Positions 44,187 through 55,539 of a DNA stretch of 64,000 nucleotides are shown here, in pieces. This DNA comes from Flavobacteriaceae bacterium. GTDB lineage: Bacteria; Bacteroidota; Bacteroidia; Flavobacteriales; Flavobacteriaceae. The DNA is taken from positions 53,813-117,812 of the forward strand of contig JAQWJV010000033.1 of the NCBI GenBank assembly GCA_029248185.1, read 5' to 3'. Both the position numbers and the translations under genes were made by a program. Position 1 is the stretch's first letter. Each line of letters starts with the position of its first letter. A model generated the notes under the pieces. The model had not been told where the DNA came from and did no database searches. It saw only the letters and a program-made list of their open reading frames with translations.

Positions 44187-45467
44187 TTGAAACATCCTTT
44201 ATCCTTTTTTACAGTTGGTTTTATTCTCTTTGCAACCCCTGGCTTTGCTCAAATTAACGATAGCCTATTTGATGCATTAGAATCTAAAGTAATGGAATGG
44301 AGGCATCACATTCATCAGAATCCCGAACTATCCAATCGAGAATTTAAAACCGCAGAATATGTAGCGGCTCATTTAAAAAGTTTGGGCATTAAAGTTGAAA
44401 CAGGAGTAGCCCATACAGGAGTGGTAGGGATTTTAAAAGGGAAGCGTAAAGGAAAAGTTGTGGCTCTCCGGGCCGATATGGACGCCTTGCCTGTTCTCGA
44501 ACGCAATGACCTCCCCTATAGATCAAAGGTCACTTCTGTTTTTAACGGACAAGAAACTGGAGTAATGCATGCCTGTGGTCACGATACTCATGTAGCTATT
44601 TTAATGGGAGTAGCCGAAATATTATCTCAAAACAGAGATTTTGCGGGTACTGTTAAATTCATTTTTCAACCCGCCGAAGAGGGTGCGCCTCCGGGAGAAG
44701 AGGGCGGAGCGAAGCTAATGGTAAAAGAAGGTGTCTTAGACAATCCCAAGGTGGATGCAATTTTTGGTTTGCACATTAATTCTGGCACCCATGTAGGAAA
44801 AATTTCTTACAAACCGGGAGGGATGATGGCGGCATCACAGCGTTTTGTGATCCATGTAAAAGGAAAACAAGCTCATGGTTCTACACCCTGGCAAAGCGTC
44901 GATCCAATTGTGGCAAGTGCTCAAATAATTAATGGATTACAAACCCTTATCAGTCGCGAATCCCAACTAACCAAAGAGGGGGCTGTTATTTCTGTAGGAT
45001 CTATCCATTCAGGGATTCGTTTCAACATCATTCCTGAAAGCTTAGAAATGATCGGAACAATTCGGACGCTGGACAAAGACATGAAAGAACTGATCCGCAG
45101 ACGAATGCTCGAAATGGTTCCCGCTATAGCCAAAGCTTACAGAGCTGAAGCTACAGTTCAAATAGAAGATGGAGCAGATATCACATTCAACAACTTGGCC
45201 TTGACCCAACAAATGATTCCAACCTTGCAAAAAGTAGCAGGGGAAGACAAAGTAATTGAAATAGATGCCATTACTGGAGCAGAAGATTTTTCCTATTTCC
45301 AAAATGAAGTCCCTGGTTTCTTTTTCTTTCTTGGAGGCACCCCCTTGGACATGAACGAGGCTGAAGCACCTTCACATCATACTCCCTCTTTTATGGTAGA
45401 CGATGCGGGTATGAAATTAGGGTTAAAAGCGCTAACCCAATTAACACTTGACTTTTTTAAGGAGTAG
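44187..45467 (+). CDS. Secreted M20-family amidohydrolase/peptidase
   Basis: This 426-aa exported enzyme has a signal peptide ending GFAQ. The M20D metal-binding set is complete: LRADMDALPV, MHACGHDTHVAILMG, FIFQPAEEGAPPGEEGGAKLM and the C-terminal TGAEDFSYF with a late HHTPSF. The insert dimerisation domain starts near KPGGMMAASQRF. Relatives hydrolyse N-acyl or hippurate-like amides. The only possible start is TTG 44187, as no ATG precedes the signal peptide core. It overlaps the patatin gene tail-to-tail by 11 nt. Confidence 0.9.
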   Translation: MKHPLSFFTVGFILFATPGFAQINDSLFDALESKVMEWRHHIHQNPELSNREFKTAEYVAAHLKSLGIKVETGVAHTGVVGILKGKRKGKVVALRADMDALPVLERNDLPYRSKVTSVFNGQETGVMHACGHDTHVAILMGVAEILSQNRDFAGTVKFIFQPAEEGAPPGEEGGAKLMVKEGVLDNPKVDAIFGLHINSGTHVGKISYKPGGMMAASQRFVIHVKGKQAHGSTPWQSVDPIVASAQIINGLQTLISRESQLTKEGAVISVGSIHSGIRFNIIPESLEMIGTIRTLDKDMKELIRRRMLEMVPAIAKAYRAEATVQIEDGADITFNNLALTQQMIPTLQKVAGEDKVIEIDAITGAEDFSYFQNEVPGFFFFLGGTPLDMNEAEAPSHHTPSFMVDDAGMKLGLKALTQLTLDFFKE

Positions 45468-46344
45468 CAGAAAGCTTCTTCGCATGCTCCCAACCCATTT
45501 GCCACCATTCTTCCATTTTTATTTTATTAAAAATTAGGGAGTTTGTCGTTAAAACTTTTGGAGTATAAAAGACACGAAGTATTGCATTATAATCTTCTGC
45601 GATTAACTTCCCAATATGCATATTTTGAATTTCAATTCGATCTGAAATAAATCCAAAAATACTTCCCAAGGCATCAAATACATTTCTGGCGTGCAAGCGA
45701 TTGGTGTGTTGAAATTGAGTATCCAACAAAATAGCATCTACATGAGTTGCCCCTCTTCGTATAGCTTCTTCTATAGGAATGATACAACCTAAACCACCAT
45801 CAGCATATTCACATCCATTTTTAACCACCAGAGTCATGAAAGGAACAAAATTACAAGAAATCCAAATCCAATCTAAAAACTCTTCATAACAACAATCTTT
45901 CAAACGCTTATATTCCACAGTATTTGCAGTTAGGTTAGAAACACAGACTATAATTTCTTTACTTGTTTCTTTTAAAGAAGTAAAATTTGATTCCGGAAAC
46001 TCTTTGGAAAGTAACTTTCTAAGGTTATTGCTCTCTCCAAAAGTTTTTCTTCCTCGAATAAAGTTTTTAAGGACATTGAAATGATTTATTTTAATGCGCT
46101 CCTCCCCTTCTTTTTTTACGATCAGATAAGGACAGTTATCAAAAATACTTTTCTGATTGACACGTGTAAAAGCGCTTTTTATCTCTTTTATTTTATTCAA
46201 GGCTAAGTGTGAAACCAATAGACTGCCCGTAGAAGTCCCTAAGAAAAAATCATATTTTTGCTTTTCTTCTTCTATTAAATATTGGGATACTCCCCCTGCA
46301 AAAGCCCCCTTGCTTCCACCTCCAGAAATAACTAATGCTCTCAT
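45457..46344 (-). CDS. Patatin-like phospholipase
   Basis: This 295-aa patatin-domain lipid acyl hydrolase starts ALVISGGGSKGAFAGGV (oxyanion loop). It has the nucleophile elbow GTSTGS and the Asp of the catalytic dyad in YADGGLGCIIPI. It has no signal peptide, so it is probably cytoplasmic or membrane-peripheral. I start it at ATG 46344 (MRALVISGG), because the TTG 46395 in the track is part of a minus-strand promoter box. It is divergent from recG. Confidence 0.9.
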   Translation of the reverse strand: MRALVISGGGSKGAFAGGVSQYLIEEEKQKYDFFLGTSTGSLLVSHLALNKIKEIKSAFTRVNQKSIFDNCPYLIVKKEGEERIKINHFNVLKNFIRGRKTFGESNNLRKLLSKEFPESNFTSLKETSKEIIVCVSNLTANTVEYKRLKDCCYEEFLDWIWISCNFVPFMTLVVKNGCEYADGGLGCIIPIEEAIRRGATHVDAILLDTQFQHTNRLHARNVFDALGSIFGFISDRIEIQNMHIGKLIAEDYNAILRVFYTPKVLTTNSLIFNKIKMEEWWQMGWEHAKKLSATP

Positions 46345-46392
46345 TTGATTATTATTTGGGATTACTATTCTAAATTTACACTCTTTCTTGTT

Positions 46393-46400
46393 CAAAAGTA
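46393..46400 (-). promoter_or_regulatory. -7 promoter box of the patatin gene (TACTTTTG)
   Basis: This is an exact TAnnTTTG box on the minus strand, 48 nt before ATG 46344. It contains the TTG from the ORF track and so argues against that start. Confidence 0.5.
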
Positions 46401-46416
46401 CTTGTTTTAAAGATAA

Positions 46417-48516
46417 ATGGATTCAATGCAAACTGAAATAGCGTATTTAAAGGGGGTAGGTCCTGAACGTGCGCGTTTGCTAAAGGAAGAACTCAATATT
46501 AAAACCTTTCAAGATTTACTCCATTTTTTTCCGAACCGCTATATTGATCGCAGTCGATTTCACCCAATCAACCAGCTTCCCAACACCAATGCGGAAGTCC
46601 AGATCAAAGGAGTGATCACTTCTATTGAGTGTGTTCAACAAAAAAGAGGAAAGCGGATGGTCGCTCATTTTCAAGACGAAACAGGGAGCATGCAATTGGT
46701 TTGGTTTCGTGGCTATCAATGGCTGAGAGATAGTATGCGATTGAATCAACCTTATGTTATTTTTGGTCGGATTAACTGGTTCAAGGGTCAGGCAAGTATG
46801 CCCCACCCTGAAATGGAATTGGAACATGTTTTTCAACAAGGAGTGAAAGCTGCTTTTTATCCGATTTATCCTTCCTCTGAAAAATTAATCAATAAAGGGG
46901 TGTCACAAAGGGTCATTCAAAAATTAGTTGCTAGCCTTCTACAAAATAAAGAGGCTGTGTTTTCTGAAACTTTACCTCAATATTTATTAGACCACTTTAA
47001 GCTGATTTCAAAAAAAGAGGCACTACATCAAGTACATTATCCTTCTACACAAAATTTACTTTCAAGAGCGCAAATGCGTTTGAAATTTGAAGAGTTTTTT
47101 TATATGCAATTGCAATTGATTTTAAAAAATCATCAACGAAAGCAGAAGATAAAAGGACATGTATTTGCAGCAGTAGGATCAGTTTTTAGAAACTTTTTTG
47201 AGAATCACCTCCCTTTTACGCTTACCGAAGCCCAAAAACGAGTTGTGAAAGAAATCCGAACTGATTTGGGAACGGGACGACAAATGAATAGGTTATTACA
47301 AGGCGATGTAGGTTCTGGAAAAACAATTGTTGCTCTATTATCGATGTTAATTGCCATTGACAATGGTTTTCAGGCAACCTTAGTTGCTCCAACGGAAATC
47401 CTAGCACAACAACACTATCAGTCCTTAAAAGCACTTCTGGAAGGGACAGGGGTTCAATGTGATTTGCTTACAGGTAGTAGCTCAAAAAAGGAACGCATTG
47501 TTTTACATCAAGCTTTAGAATCTGGAACGCTTTCCATCTTAGTTGGAACTCATGCTGTTTTTGAAGAAAAAGTACAGTTTCACAATTTAGGTTTAGCCAT
47601 AATTGATGAACAACATCGTTTTGGTGTTGCTCAGCGTGCCAAATTATGGCAAAAAAATGACATTCCTCCCCATGTTTTAGTGATGACTGCAACTCCAATA
47701 CCAAGAACCTTAGCCATGAGCATCTATGGTGATTTAGACATTTCTATTATAGACACCTTACCGCCTGGAAGAAAACCAATTAAAACATTACATCGCTTTG
47801 ACAACAATAGGCTTGCTGTTTTTGGCTTTGTTAAAGATCAAATTGAATTGGGACGTCAGGTGTATATCGTGTATCCATTGATCCAAGAATCTGAAACTTT
47901 AGATTATAAAGATCTAATGGATGGTTATGAAAGTATCTCACGAAGTTTCCCTCCTCCAAAGCATCAAATCAGTATTGTTCATGGAAAAATGAAATCAGAG
48001 GATAAAGCCTATGAAATGGAACGCTTTGTTCAGGGTAAAACACAAATCATGGTAGCAACTACTGTAATCGAAGTGGGAGTAAATGTTCCAAATGCATCGG
48101 TTATGATTATAGAAAGTGCAGAGCGTTTTGGCTTATCTCAACTGCATCAGCTTCGTGGACGCGTAGGAAGAGGTTCGGATCAAAGTTATTGCATCTTAAT
48201 GAGTGGATCAAAACTTTCAGAGGAAGGGAAAACACGCTTACAAACTATGGTTAAAAGTAATGACGGTTTTGAAATTGCAGAAGTTGATTTACGCCTTCGA
48301 GGACCTGGAAACTTAATGGGAACTCAACAAAGCGGGGTGTTACAACTCAAAATTGCTGATGTAATTAAAGATCCCGAATTATTAAAAGCGGCACGCGATA
48401 CGGCGCAGCAAATCATTAAAAAAGATGCAGCATTTAACAACAAGGATCATCAAGTGATTAAGCGTACACTTTCTGCATTGCGATTTGATTCTAATATTTG
48501 GAATTTCATAAGTTAA
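46417..48516 (+). CDS. recG: ATP-dependent DNA helicase RecG
   Basis: This 699-aa branch-migration helicase rescues stalled forks. The N-terminal wedge/OB domain (YLKGVGPERARLL, FPNRYIDRS, IKGVITSIE...FQDETGSMQLVWFRG) precedes the helicase core with Walker A LLQGDVGSGKT, TEILAQQHYQSL, LVGTHAVF, DEQHRFGVAQR, MTATPIPRTLAMSIYGDLD, TTVIEVGVNVPNAS and the RecG-specific LRGRVGRGSDQSYC plus TRAIN-like motif DLRLRGPGNLMGTQQSG. It is full length with no lesions. Confidence 0.97.
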   Translation: MDSMQTEIAYLKGVGPERARLLKEELNIKTFQDLLHFFPNRYIDRSRFHPINQLPNTNAEVQIKGVITSIECVQQKRGKRMVAHFQDETGSMQLVWFRGYQWLRDSMRLNQPYVIFGRINWFKGQASMPHPEMELEHVFQQGVKAAFYPIYPSSEKLINKGVSQRVIQKLVASLLQNKEAVFSETLPQYLLDHFKLISKKEALHQVHYPSTQNLLSRAQMRLKFEEFFYMQLQLILKNHQRKQKIKGHVFAAVGSVFRNFFENHLPFTLTEAQKRVVKEIRTDLGTGRQMNRLLQGDVGSGKTIVALLSMLIAIDNGFQATLVAPTEILAQQHYQSLKALLEGTGVQCDLLTGSSSKKERIVLHQALESGTLSILVGTHAVFEEKVQFHNLGLAIIDEQHRFGVAQRAKLWQKNDIPPHVLVMTATPIPRTLAMSIYGDLDISIIDTLPPGRKPIKTLHRFDNNRLAVFGFVKDQIELGRQVYIVYPLIQESETLDYKDLMDGYESISRSFPPPKHQISIVHGKMKSEDKAYEMERFVQGKTQIMVATTVIEVGVNVPNASVMIIESAERFGLSQLHQLRGRVGRGSDQSYCILMSGSKLSEEGKTRLQTMVKSNDGFEIAEVDLRLRGPGNLMGTQQSGVLQLKIADVIKDPELLKAARDTAQQIIKKDAAFNNKDHQVIKRTLSALRFDSNIWNFIS

Positions 48517-48535
48517 AAATGGCCAAAGAGATTCT

Positions 48536-48543
48536 TATATTTG
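48536..48543 (+). promoter_or_regulatory. -7 promoter box of pheT (TATATTTG)
   Basis: This exact TAnnTTTG box lies 27 nt before the pheT TTG start, separating its transcription from recG. Confidence 0.5.
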
Positions 48544-48570
48544 CATTTATAAATTGAAAAGACACATTCA

Positions 48571-50979
48571 TTGAAAATATCCTATAACTGGTTACAGCAA
48601 TTTCTTAAAATAGATCTTCCGATTGAGGAAATCTCCGTTCTCCTCACTGATTTAGGTCTCGAGGTAGAAGGAACGCAACATTTTGAAAGCATTAAAGGGG
48701 GGTTAAAAGGAGTAATCGTAGGTGAGGTGATTTCCTGCGAACAGCATCCCAATGCAGATCGGCTTAAAAAAACGGAAGTTCATCTAGGGAATAACGAAAT
48801 TGTTCCCATTGTTTGTGGAGCACCCAATGTAGCAAAAGGTCAAAAAGTACTTGTTGCCACCGTGGGAACTACCCTTTCCATGCAAGATGGAAACTCTTTA
48901 AAAATCAGCAAAAGTAAAATTCGTGGTGAAGTAAGCATGGGAATGATTTGTGCTGAAGATGAATTAGGTTTGGGAGAAAGCCATGCGGGTATTATGGTAC
49001 TAGATGAAACACTCCAACCAGGTACAGCAGCGGCTAGTTTATTTGAATTAGAAGAAGATTATGTATTTGAAATTGGTTTAACCCCTAATCGAGCTGATGC
49101 GATGAGTCATATGGGAGTCGCACGAGATTTAAAAGCGATTTGTATGTTGAAAAACATCCCGTTTGAATGGGCGTTTCCCGAAACTTCTTCTTTTCATGTG
49201 GATAACAATCAAAAAGTCATTAAAGTTGATGTACAAGATAGTGCCAAATGCAGCCAATATTATGGTCTTACTCTTTCAGGTATTAGGGTAGCCCCCTCAC
49301 CTACATGGCTCCAAAACCGACTGAAAGCCATTGGCATCGGGCCAAAAAATAATGTAGTAGACATTACTAATTATGTATTACACGAACTGGGGCAGCCGCT
49401 TCATGCTTTTGATGCCGATAAAATAGAAAAGGAAATCGTTGTCAAAACCTGTTCCAATAAAACCGCTTTTACCACTTTAGACGGAACTGTAAGGGAATTA
49501 GTGGAGGAGGATTTAATGATATGTGATACTGAAAAACCACTTTGTATTGCAGGTATTTTTGGAGGTCTTGATTCTGGTGTTTCTGAGGAAACAACTTCAG
49601 TCTTTTTAGAAAGCGCCTATTTTGATCCAGTAAGTATCCGGAAAACTGCAAAACGTCATGCCTTAAACACAGATGCTTCATTTCGTTTTGAACGTGGTAT
49701 TGATCCGGAAATCGGAATTATCGCCTTGAAACGTGCTGCAATCCTGATTAAAAAAATAGCCGGAGGAGAGATAACCAGTGATCTTCAAGATTTTGCCAAA
49801 CCCTTGGATAAACCCAATCAAATTTTCTTGAGTTTTGACGTGTTAGAGCAAACTATTGGTCAACCTATTGAGCAAAAGGATTTAACCACAATCTTAAATG
49901 CACTTGAAATTAACATAAATAATGTATCAGAAACTGGAATTGGCATGACCATTCCCAGGTATCGTGTCGATGTTACCCGACCCGCAGATATTATTGAAGA
50001 AATACTAAGAGTTTATGGGTATAATAACCTAGAAGACAAACCCTTACGGTACGAAGCAAATCCACCCTACAACTGGAAAGATTCTTATAAATTAGAAGCT
50101 ACAATCGCTCAAAAACTGACAGGACACGGATATATGGAGATCATGAACAACTCCTTAACTTCTCCTGAGTATGGCGCTGATTTTCACGACCCTGTTACTT
50201 TGGTAAATCCACTGGGAAAAGAATTGGCATTACTGCGTCAATCCCTACTATACAATGCACTAGAAGTAGTGTCATTTAATTTGAACAGACAAAATAAAAA
50301 CTTAAAGCTTTTTGAATTTGGATCTATCTATGGTAAAAAGAATGAGGCCTTTGTTGAAGCAAAACGCCTGAGTATTGTCTTGGTGGGAGATGCTTTAGAG
50401 TCAAACTGGGATCTGAACAAAGCTCCTAGTAATTTCTTTTATGGAAAAGGAGTTATTCAAGATATGTTTGCGAGTGTGGGTATTGCTGATATCGAATGGA
50501 CAGAACAGCAGCATCCTCACTTTGATGAAGCTTTCCAAATTACTTATCGCAAAAAGAATTTGGGTATATACGGTTTGGTTTCAAAAGCATTAGGCAATTC
50601 CTTTGGCATCGATCAAGAGGTTTATTTAGCTGAATTGAATTGGGAAGACTTTATGGAAAAGGCTTATAATCAACCCCTACGATATGAAGAAGTTTCAAAA
50701 TTTCCTCATGTCCGAAGAGATTTTGCCCTTTTATTAGAAAATGCAATTCATTTTGATGCGCTCAAAGAAACAGCCTTAAAAACCGATCGTAAAATCCTTA
50801 AAGAGGTTCGTTTGTTTGATGTATATGAAGGTAAAAATCTAGAAAAGGGTAAGAAATCCTATGGTTTAAGCTTTACATTTCAAGATAAAAACAAGACATT
50901 AACCGATAAACAGGTAGATAAAGTAATGGATAAATTGAAACAAAATTTCGAAAAGGAGTACGGTGCACAACTGCGCTAA
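48571..50979 (+). CDS. pheT: Phenylalanine--tRNA ligase beta subunit
   Basis: This 802-aa beta subunit of bacterial PheRS works with PheS to charge tRNA-Phe. Domains in order are an N-terminal MKISYNWLQQFLKIDLPIEEIS, an EMAP-like tRNA-binding OB fold (about 40-150, CEQHPNADRLKKTEV), the B3/B4 editing region (GLTPNRADAMSHMGVARDL... TNYVLHELGQPLHAFDADKI), B5, the catalytic-like core and the C-terminal anticodon-binding FDX-ACB domain (about 705-802, EVSKFPHVRRDFALLL). The start is TTG; no earlier in-frame ATG exists after the promoter box. pheS is not in the window. Confidence 0.96.
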   Translation: MKISYNWLQQFLKIDLPIEEISVLLTDLGLEVEGTQHFESIKGGLKGVIVGEVISCEQHPNADRLKKTEVHLGNNEIVPIVCGAPNVAKGQKVLVATVGTTLSMQDGNSLKISKSKIRGEVSMGMICAEDELGLGESHAGIMVLDETLQPGTAAASLFELEEDYVFEIGLTPNRADAMSHMGVARDLKAICMLKNIPFEWAFPETSSFHVDNNQKVIKVDVQDSAKCSQYYGLTLSGIRVAPSPTWLQNRLKAIGIGPKNNVVDITNYVLHELGQPLHAFDADKIEKEIVVKTCSNKTAFTTLDGTVRELVEEDLMICDTEKPLCIAGIFGGLDSGVSEETTSVFLESAYFDPVSIRKTAKRHALNTDASFRFERGIDPEIGIIALKRAAILIKKIAGGEITSDLQDFAKPLDKPNQIFLSFDVLEQTIGQPIEQKDLTTILNALEININNVSETGIGMTIPRYRVDVTRPADIIEEILRVYGYNNLEDKPLRYEANPPYNWKDSYKLEATIAQKLTGHGYMEIMNNSLTSPEYGADFHDPVTLVNPLGKELALLRQSLLYNALEVVSFNLNRQNKNLKLFEFGSIYGKKNEAFVEAKRLSIVLVGDALESNWDLNKAPSNFFYGKGVIQDMFASVGIADIEWTEQQHPHFDEAFQITYRKKNLGIYGLVSKALGNSFGIDQEVYLAELNWEDFMEKAYNQPLRYEEVSKFPHVRRDFALLLENAIHFDALKETALKTDRKILKEVRLFDVYEGKNLEKGKKSYGLSFTFQDKNKTLTDKQVDKVMDKLKQNFEKEYGAQLR

Positions 50980-51022
50980 TAACTTATTTTAGTTGAGGTT
51001 TTAAAAAGCTATATTTTATTAC

Positions 51023-51030
51023 TATTTTTG
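51023..51030 (+). promoter_or_regulatory. -7 promoter box (TATTTTTG)
   Basis: This exact TAnnTTTG box lies 19 nt before ATG 51050. Confidence 0.5.
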
Positions 51031-51049
51031 TGTTAAATGAGAAGGAATT

Positions 51050-51736
51050 ATGAAGTTGAATGTACTACCCAGAACAAATGTTAAACTTGCTCTAGATAAA
51101 GTTAGAGCCAATGAACTCACAGATAAAGAGCAGGAAATTGCTTTAAAGTCTCTGTATCAGTCTTTTGAAATACGAACGACTAACGCCTTTAAGTTCGATT
51201 TATTGGATCATAAGAAAATCTATCACCTTGATCAAATTAAAAAGGTGAGCATCAATTATCGTCTTCGTTTTTTAGACTTGAAGTATTTCAAAAATAAACT
51301 TCCAGATGCTGCACATCAAGATATTCAACATCTAGAGGCAATGCATGAAACCAAATTAAGTGGATTTAAAATCATGGCACCTTCTGCACTTTTTCGACTT
51401 GAAAAAGCGGATGATCCCCTTCTTTTCGCTCCCCTTGGGAATGATTATTATTATTTAATCCACAAATGGGGAAACGACCTCCATCCCTTGCGAAGAATTA
51501 TGATGTGGCCATTTAAAAATATTTGGAATCTACTGGCATTGGTATTAGCCATAAGTTGTATTGCTACGGAAATAATGCCCATGAACTTATTTACCAAATC
51601 TCCCGATGCAACAACCTATTGGATGCTCTTATTCTTTAACTTTAAAGCTATTGCCTCCATTGTTTTGTTTTATGGTTTTGCATCAGGTAAAAACTTTAAT
51701 CCAGCGATTTGGAACAATAAATACAATAAAGCTTAA
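51050..51736 (+). CDS. Conserved hypothetical membrane protein, two C-terminal helices
   Basis: I do not recognise this 228-aa protein. Residues 1 to about 150 are soluble and mixed, with a charged helical start (NVKLALDKVRANELTDKEQEIALKSLYQSF) and a compact segment GFKIMAPSALFRLEKADDPLLFAPLGNDYYYLIHKWGNDLHP. Two membrane helices follow (about 155-175 NIWNLLALVLAISCIATEIM and 187-210 YWMLLFFNFKAIASIVLFYGF). The N-terminus is predicted cytoplasmic. It precedes a DUF2007 gene by 11 nt and likely shares its transcript. Confidence 0.75.
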   Translation: MKLNVLPRTNVKLALDKVRANELTDKEQEIALKSLYQSFEIRTTNAFKFDLLDHKKIYHLDQIKKVSINYRLRFLDLKYFKNKLPDAAHQDIQHLEAMHETKLSGFKIMAPSALFRLEKADDPLLFAPLGNDYYYLIHKWGNDLHPLRRIMMWPFKNIWNLLALVLAISCIATEIMPMNLFTKSPDATTYWMLLFFNFKAIASIVLFYGFASGKNFNPAIWNNKYNKA

Positions 51737-51747
51737 AATCTATTTTT

Positions 51748-51966
51748 ATGTCCCTCAAATACATTAAAATCTTTTTAGGTCCTCCCGTACAAGTAATCAA
51801 CCTTTGCAATACGCTGGAAGAAGTCTCCATTGTTCCCGTGATCAAAGATCGTGCAGAATCGGCAAGATTGGCTGGATTTGGATCATTTTCCTCTGACCAA
51901 GAGGTTTGGATTCATCCCGATGAAGAAAAACAAGCTAAGGAAATTTTAGAAAGCCTCCACCTTTAG
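51748..51966 (+). CDS. DUF2007 putative signal-transducing protein
   Basis: This 72-aa protein matches DUF2007 (PF09413), a small ferredoxin-like fold related to the PII superfamily. Typical features are YIKIFLGPPVQVINLCNTLEEVSIVPVIKD and the end EVWIHPDEEKQAKEILESL. No biochemical role is established. It is the second gene of a short pair. Confidence 0.8.
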   Translation: MSLKYIKIFLGPPVQVINLCNTLEEVSIVPVIKDRAESARLAGFGSFSSDQEVWIHPDEEKQAKEILESLHL

Positions 51967-52013
51967 AATAAGTTTTATTACTTTTAGCTCCAAACTAACG
52001 AATTTAACTTATC

Positions 52014-53609
52014 ATGCAATTTATCATCTTTATTGCTTTCACTGTTCTTGTGGGGGTTATTGCTTATCTCGCTACACGAAACACTAACGAAAACACTGAG
52101 GACGGCTATTTTCTTGGTGGAAGAAGCCTCACTGCCCCTGTGATCGCAAGCTCCTTACTATTAACCAATTTATCAACAGAACAACTTGTCGGTCTGAATG
52201 GATCCGCATTCAATGAAGGTATTGTGGTAATGGCATGGGAAACATTGGCAGCTATTGCCATGGTCATCACGGCTGTAGTGTTACTGCCTAGATACCTTAA
52301 GGGAGGTCTAACAACCATTCCGCAGTTTCTGGAAAGACGTTATGACACTGCCACTAAATCAATTACTTCAGGACTCTTTTTATCTGGCTATGTAGTGGTA
52401 TTACTTCCTATCGTTTTGTATTCGGGTGCTATTGCTCTTATTGGAATGTTTGATCTCACAACTCTTTTTGACTTAGGCGAAACGAGTACCTTAATCATAA
52501 CCGTTTGGTCAATTGGAATCATCGGATCGGTTTATGCAATTTTCGGAGGTCTCAAAGCTGTTGCCGTTTCTGATACAGTTAATGCAATTGGCTTACTCAT
52601 TGGGGGAATTATGATCCCTATTTTCGGATTGATCTTTATTGGTGATGGAAGTCTAATGAATGGTATAGAAGCACTTTATGCTCATGAGCCCACTAAATTT
52701 AAAGCAATGGGAGGTTCAGATTCTGCAATCCCCTTTAGCACTCTATTTACCGGTATGGTTTTGGTTCAGTTATTTTATTGGGGAACCAACCAGGCTATTA
52801 TTCAGAGAGCCCTGGGAGCTAAAAATTTAATTGAAGGACAAAAAGGTCTAATCTTAGCTGCTTTTGTAAAGATATTAGGGCCACTAATCGTAGTACTTCC
52901 TGGGATAATTGCCTATTATATTTTTGGTGGACAACTCGATGCGAGCCAAGCAGATTTGTCTTATGGTTTATTGGTGAATAAAGTTTTACCACCTGTCTTA
53001 CTTGGTTTTTTTGCTGCTGTCCTTTTTGGTGCCATATTGAGTTCTTTTAACTCTGCCTTGAATAGCTCTGTCACCCTTTTTGGACTGGATATTTATAAAC
53101 AATATATCAAGAAAAATGCAAATGAAAAGGAAGTTGTGCGTGCAGGAAAAATGTTTGGAATTGGTTTAGCATTACTCTCCATGATTATCGCACCGAGTAT
53201 TGCGAATGCCCCCGATGGTCTATTTGGTTATCTTCAAGAAATCAACGGATGCTATACTATTCCTATTTTGACCATTATTCTTGTGGGCTATTTGACTAAA
53301 TACGTTCCTGCTTTTGCCGCTAAAGTAGCAATGGCTATTGGAGTTGTTATGTATTCAATCAGCCAATTTGTACTCAAGGGATATGTAATTTCAAATGGTG
53401 GAGAATATCCCCATTACCTTCATATTATGGCAATTATTTTCTTGTTTAATATCGGGGTCATGCTTCTCATTGGAAAGTTGAGACCTCGTGAAGTAGCTTA
53501 TGTACAAAACTATACAGAACAAGTAGATATTACTACATGGAAGCCGGTTAGAACGTATGGAATTATCATTACGATCATTGTCATTAGCACTTACTTTATT
53601 TTCACTTAA
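52014..53609 (+). CDS. Sodium:solute symporter (SSS/SLC5 family)
   Basis: This 531-aa membrane protein has about 14 helices. SSS marks are DGYFLGGRSLTAPVIASSLLLTNLSTEQLVGLNGSAF, GGLTTIPQFLERRYD, the long TM5 with SVYAIFGGLKAVAVSDTVN (signature pattern of Na+ symporters) and FFAAVLFGAILSSFNSALNSSVTLFGLDIY (sodium-site serines). It resembles vSGLT-like sugar transporters in length and TM1 motif; the solute is not certain. It is an isolated gene with its own upstream gap. Confidence 0.9.
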   Translation: MQFIIFIAFTVLVGVIAYLATRNTNENTEDGYFLGGRSLTAPVIASSLLLTNLSTEQLVGLNGSAFNEGIVVMAWETLAAIAMVITAVVLLPRYLKGGLTTIPQFLERRYDTATKSITSGLFLSGYVVVLLPIVLYSGAIALIGMFDLTTLFDLGETSTLIITVWSIGIIGSVYAIFGGLKAVAVSDTVNAIGLLIGGIMIPIFGLIFIGDGSLMNGIEALYAHEPTKFKAMGGSDSAIPFSTLFTGMVLVQLFYWGTNQAIIQRALGAKNLIEGQKGLILAAFVKILGPLIVVLPGIIAYYIFGGQLDASQADLSYGLLVNKVLPPVLLGFFAAVLFGAILSSFNSALNSSVTLFGLDIYKQYIKKNANEKEVVRAGKMFGIGLALLSMIIAPSIANAPDGLFGYLQEINGCYTIPILTIILVGYLTKYVPAFAAKVAMAIGVVMYSISQFVLKGYVISNGGEYPHYLHIMAIIFLFNIGVMLLIGKLRPREVAYVQNYTEQVDITTWKPVRTYGIIITIIVISTYFIFT

Positions 53610-53749
53610 GAAATAATTTATAAAGCCAAACCACCTAACGTTTTTCACGACCCCATTCATTTCAAATCAAAAAAACCCGTTGAGGTAAAATGACGCATTT
53701 GGGTTTTACCCTATACATCAATTTAAAGGGTTTGGAATCAAAAGAATCG

Positions 53750-53815
53750 CCATCCAGCACCGGAGAGTAGGTTAGAGCGAGTGAGGAAATAAATCCTTGA
53801 AAATCTAACTGATGG
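53750..53815. other. Nested inverted repeats between convergent genes (possible structured RNA)
   Basis: Three nested complementary pairs line up: CCATC/GATGG, GTTAG/CTAAC and AGGA/TCCT, closing a roughly 66-nt fold. A separate GGTAAAA/TTTTACC hairpin lies about 70 nt upstream. The gap between the symporter and ABC-F stops (53610-53820) has no ORF. It could be a mutual 3' stabiliser or a terminator without a T-run, or a small RNA in either direction. Confidence 0.35.
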
Positions 53816-53820
53816 GCTTA

Positions 53821-55512
<1,692 letters not shown>

Positions 55513-55539
55513 CTAAGATTTTTTAATCGTTTAAAATGT

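Noticed and set aside
44181-44189. TACATTTTG as a promoter box for the M20 peptidase gene
   Set aside because: It has one extra base compared with TAnnTTTG and contains the only usable start codon of the signal peptide, so a promoter there would remove the start.
53621-53820. tRNA or rRNA fragment in the gap after the symporter gene
   Set aside because: The paired segments do not form a cloverleaf, and there is no T-loop GGTTCGA-type sequence or anticodon arm.
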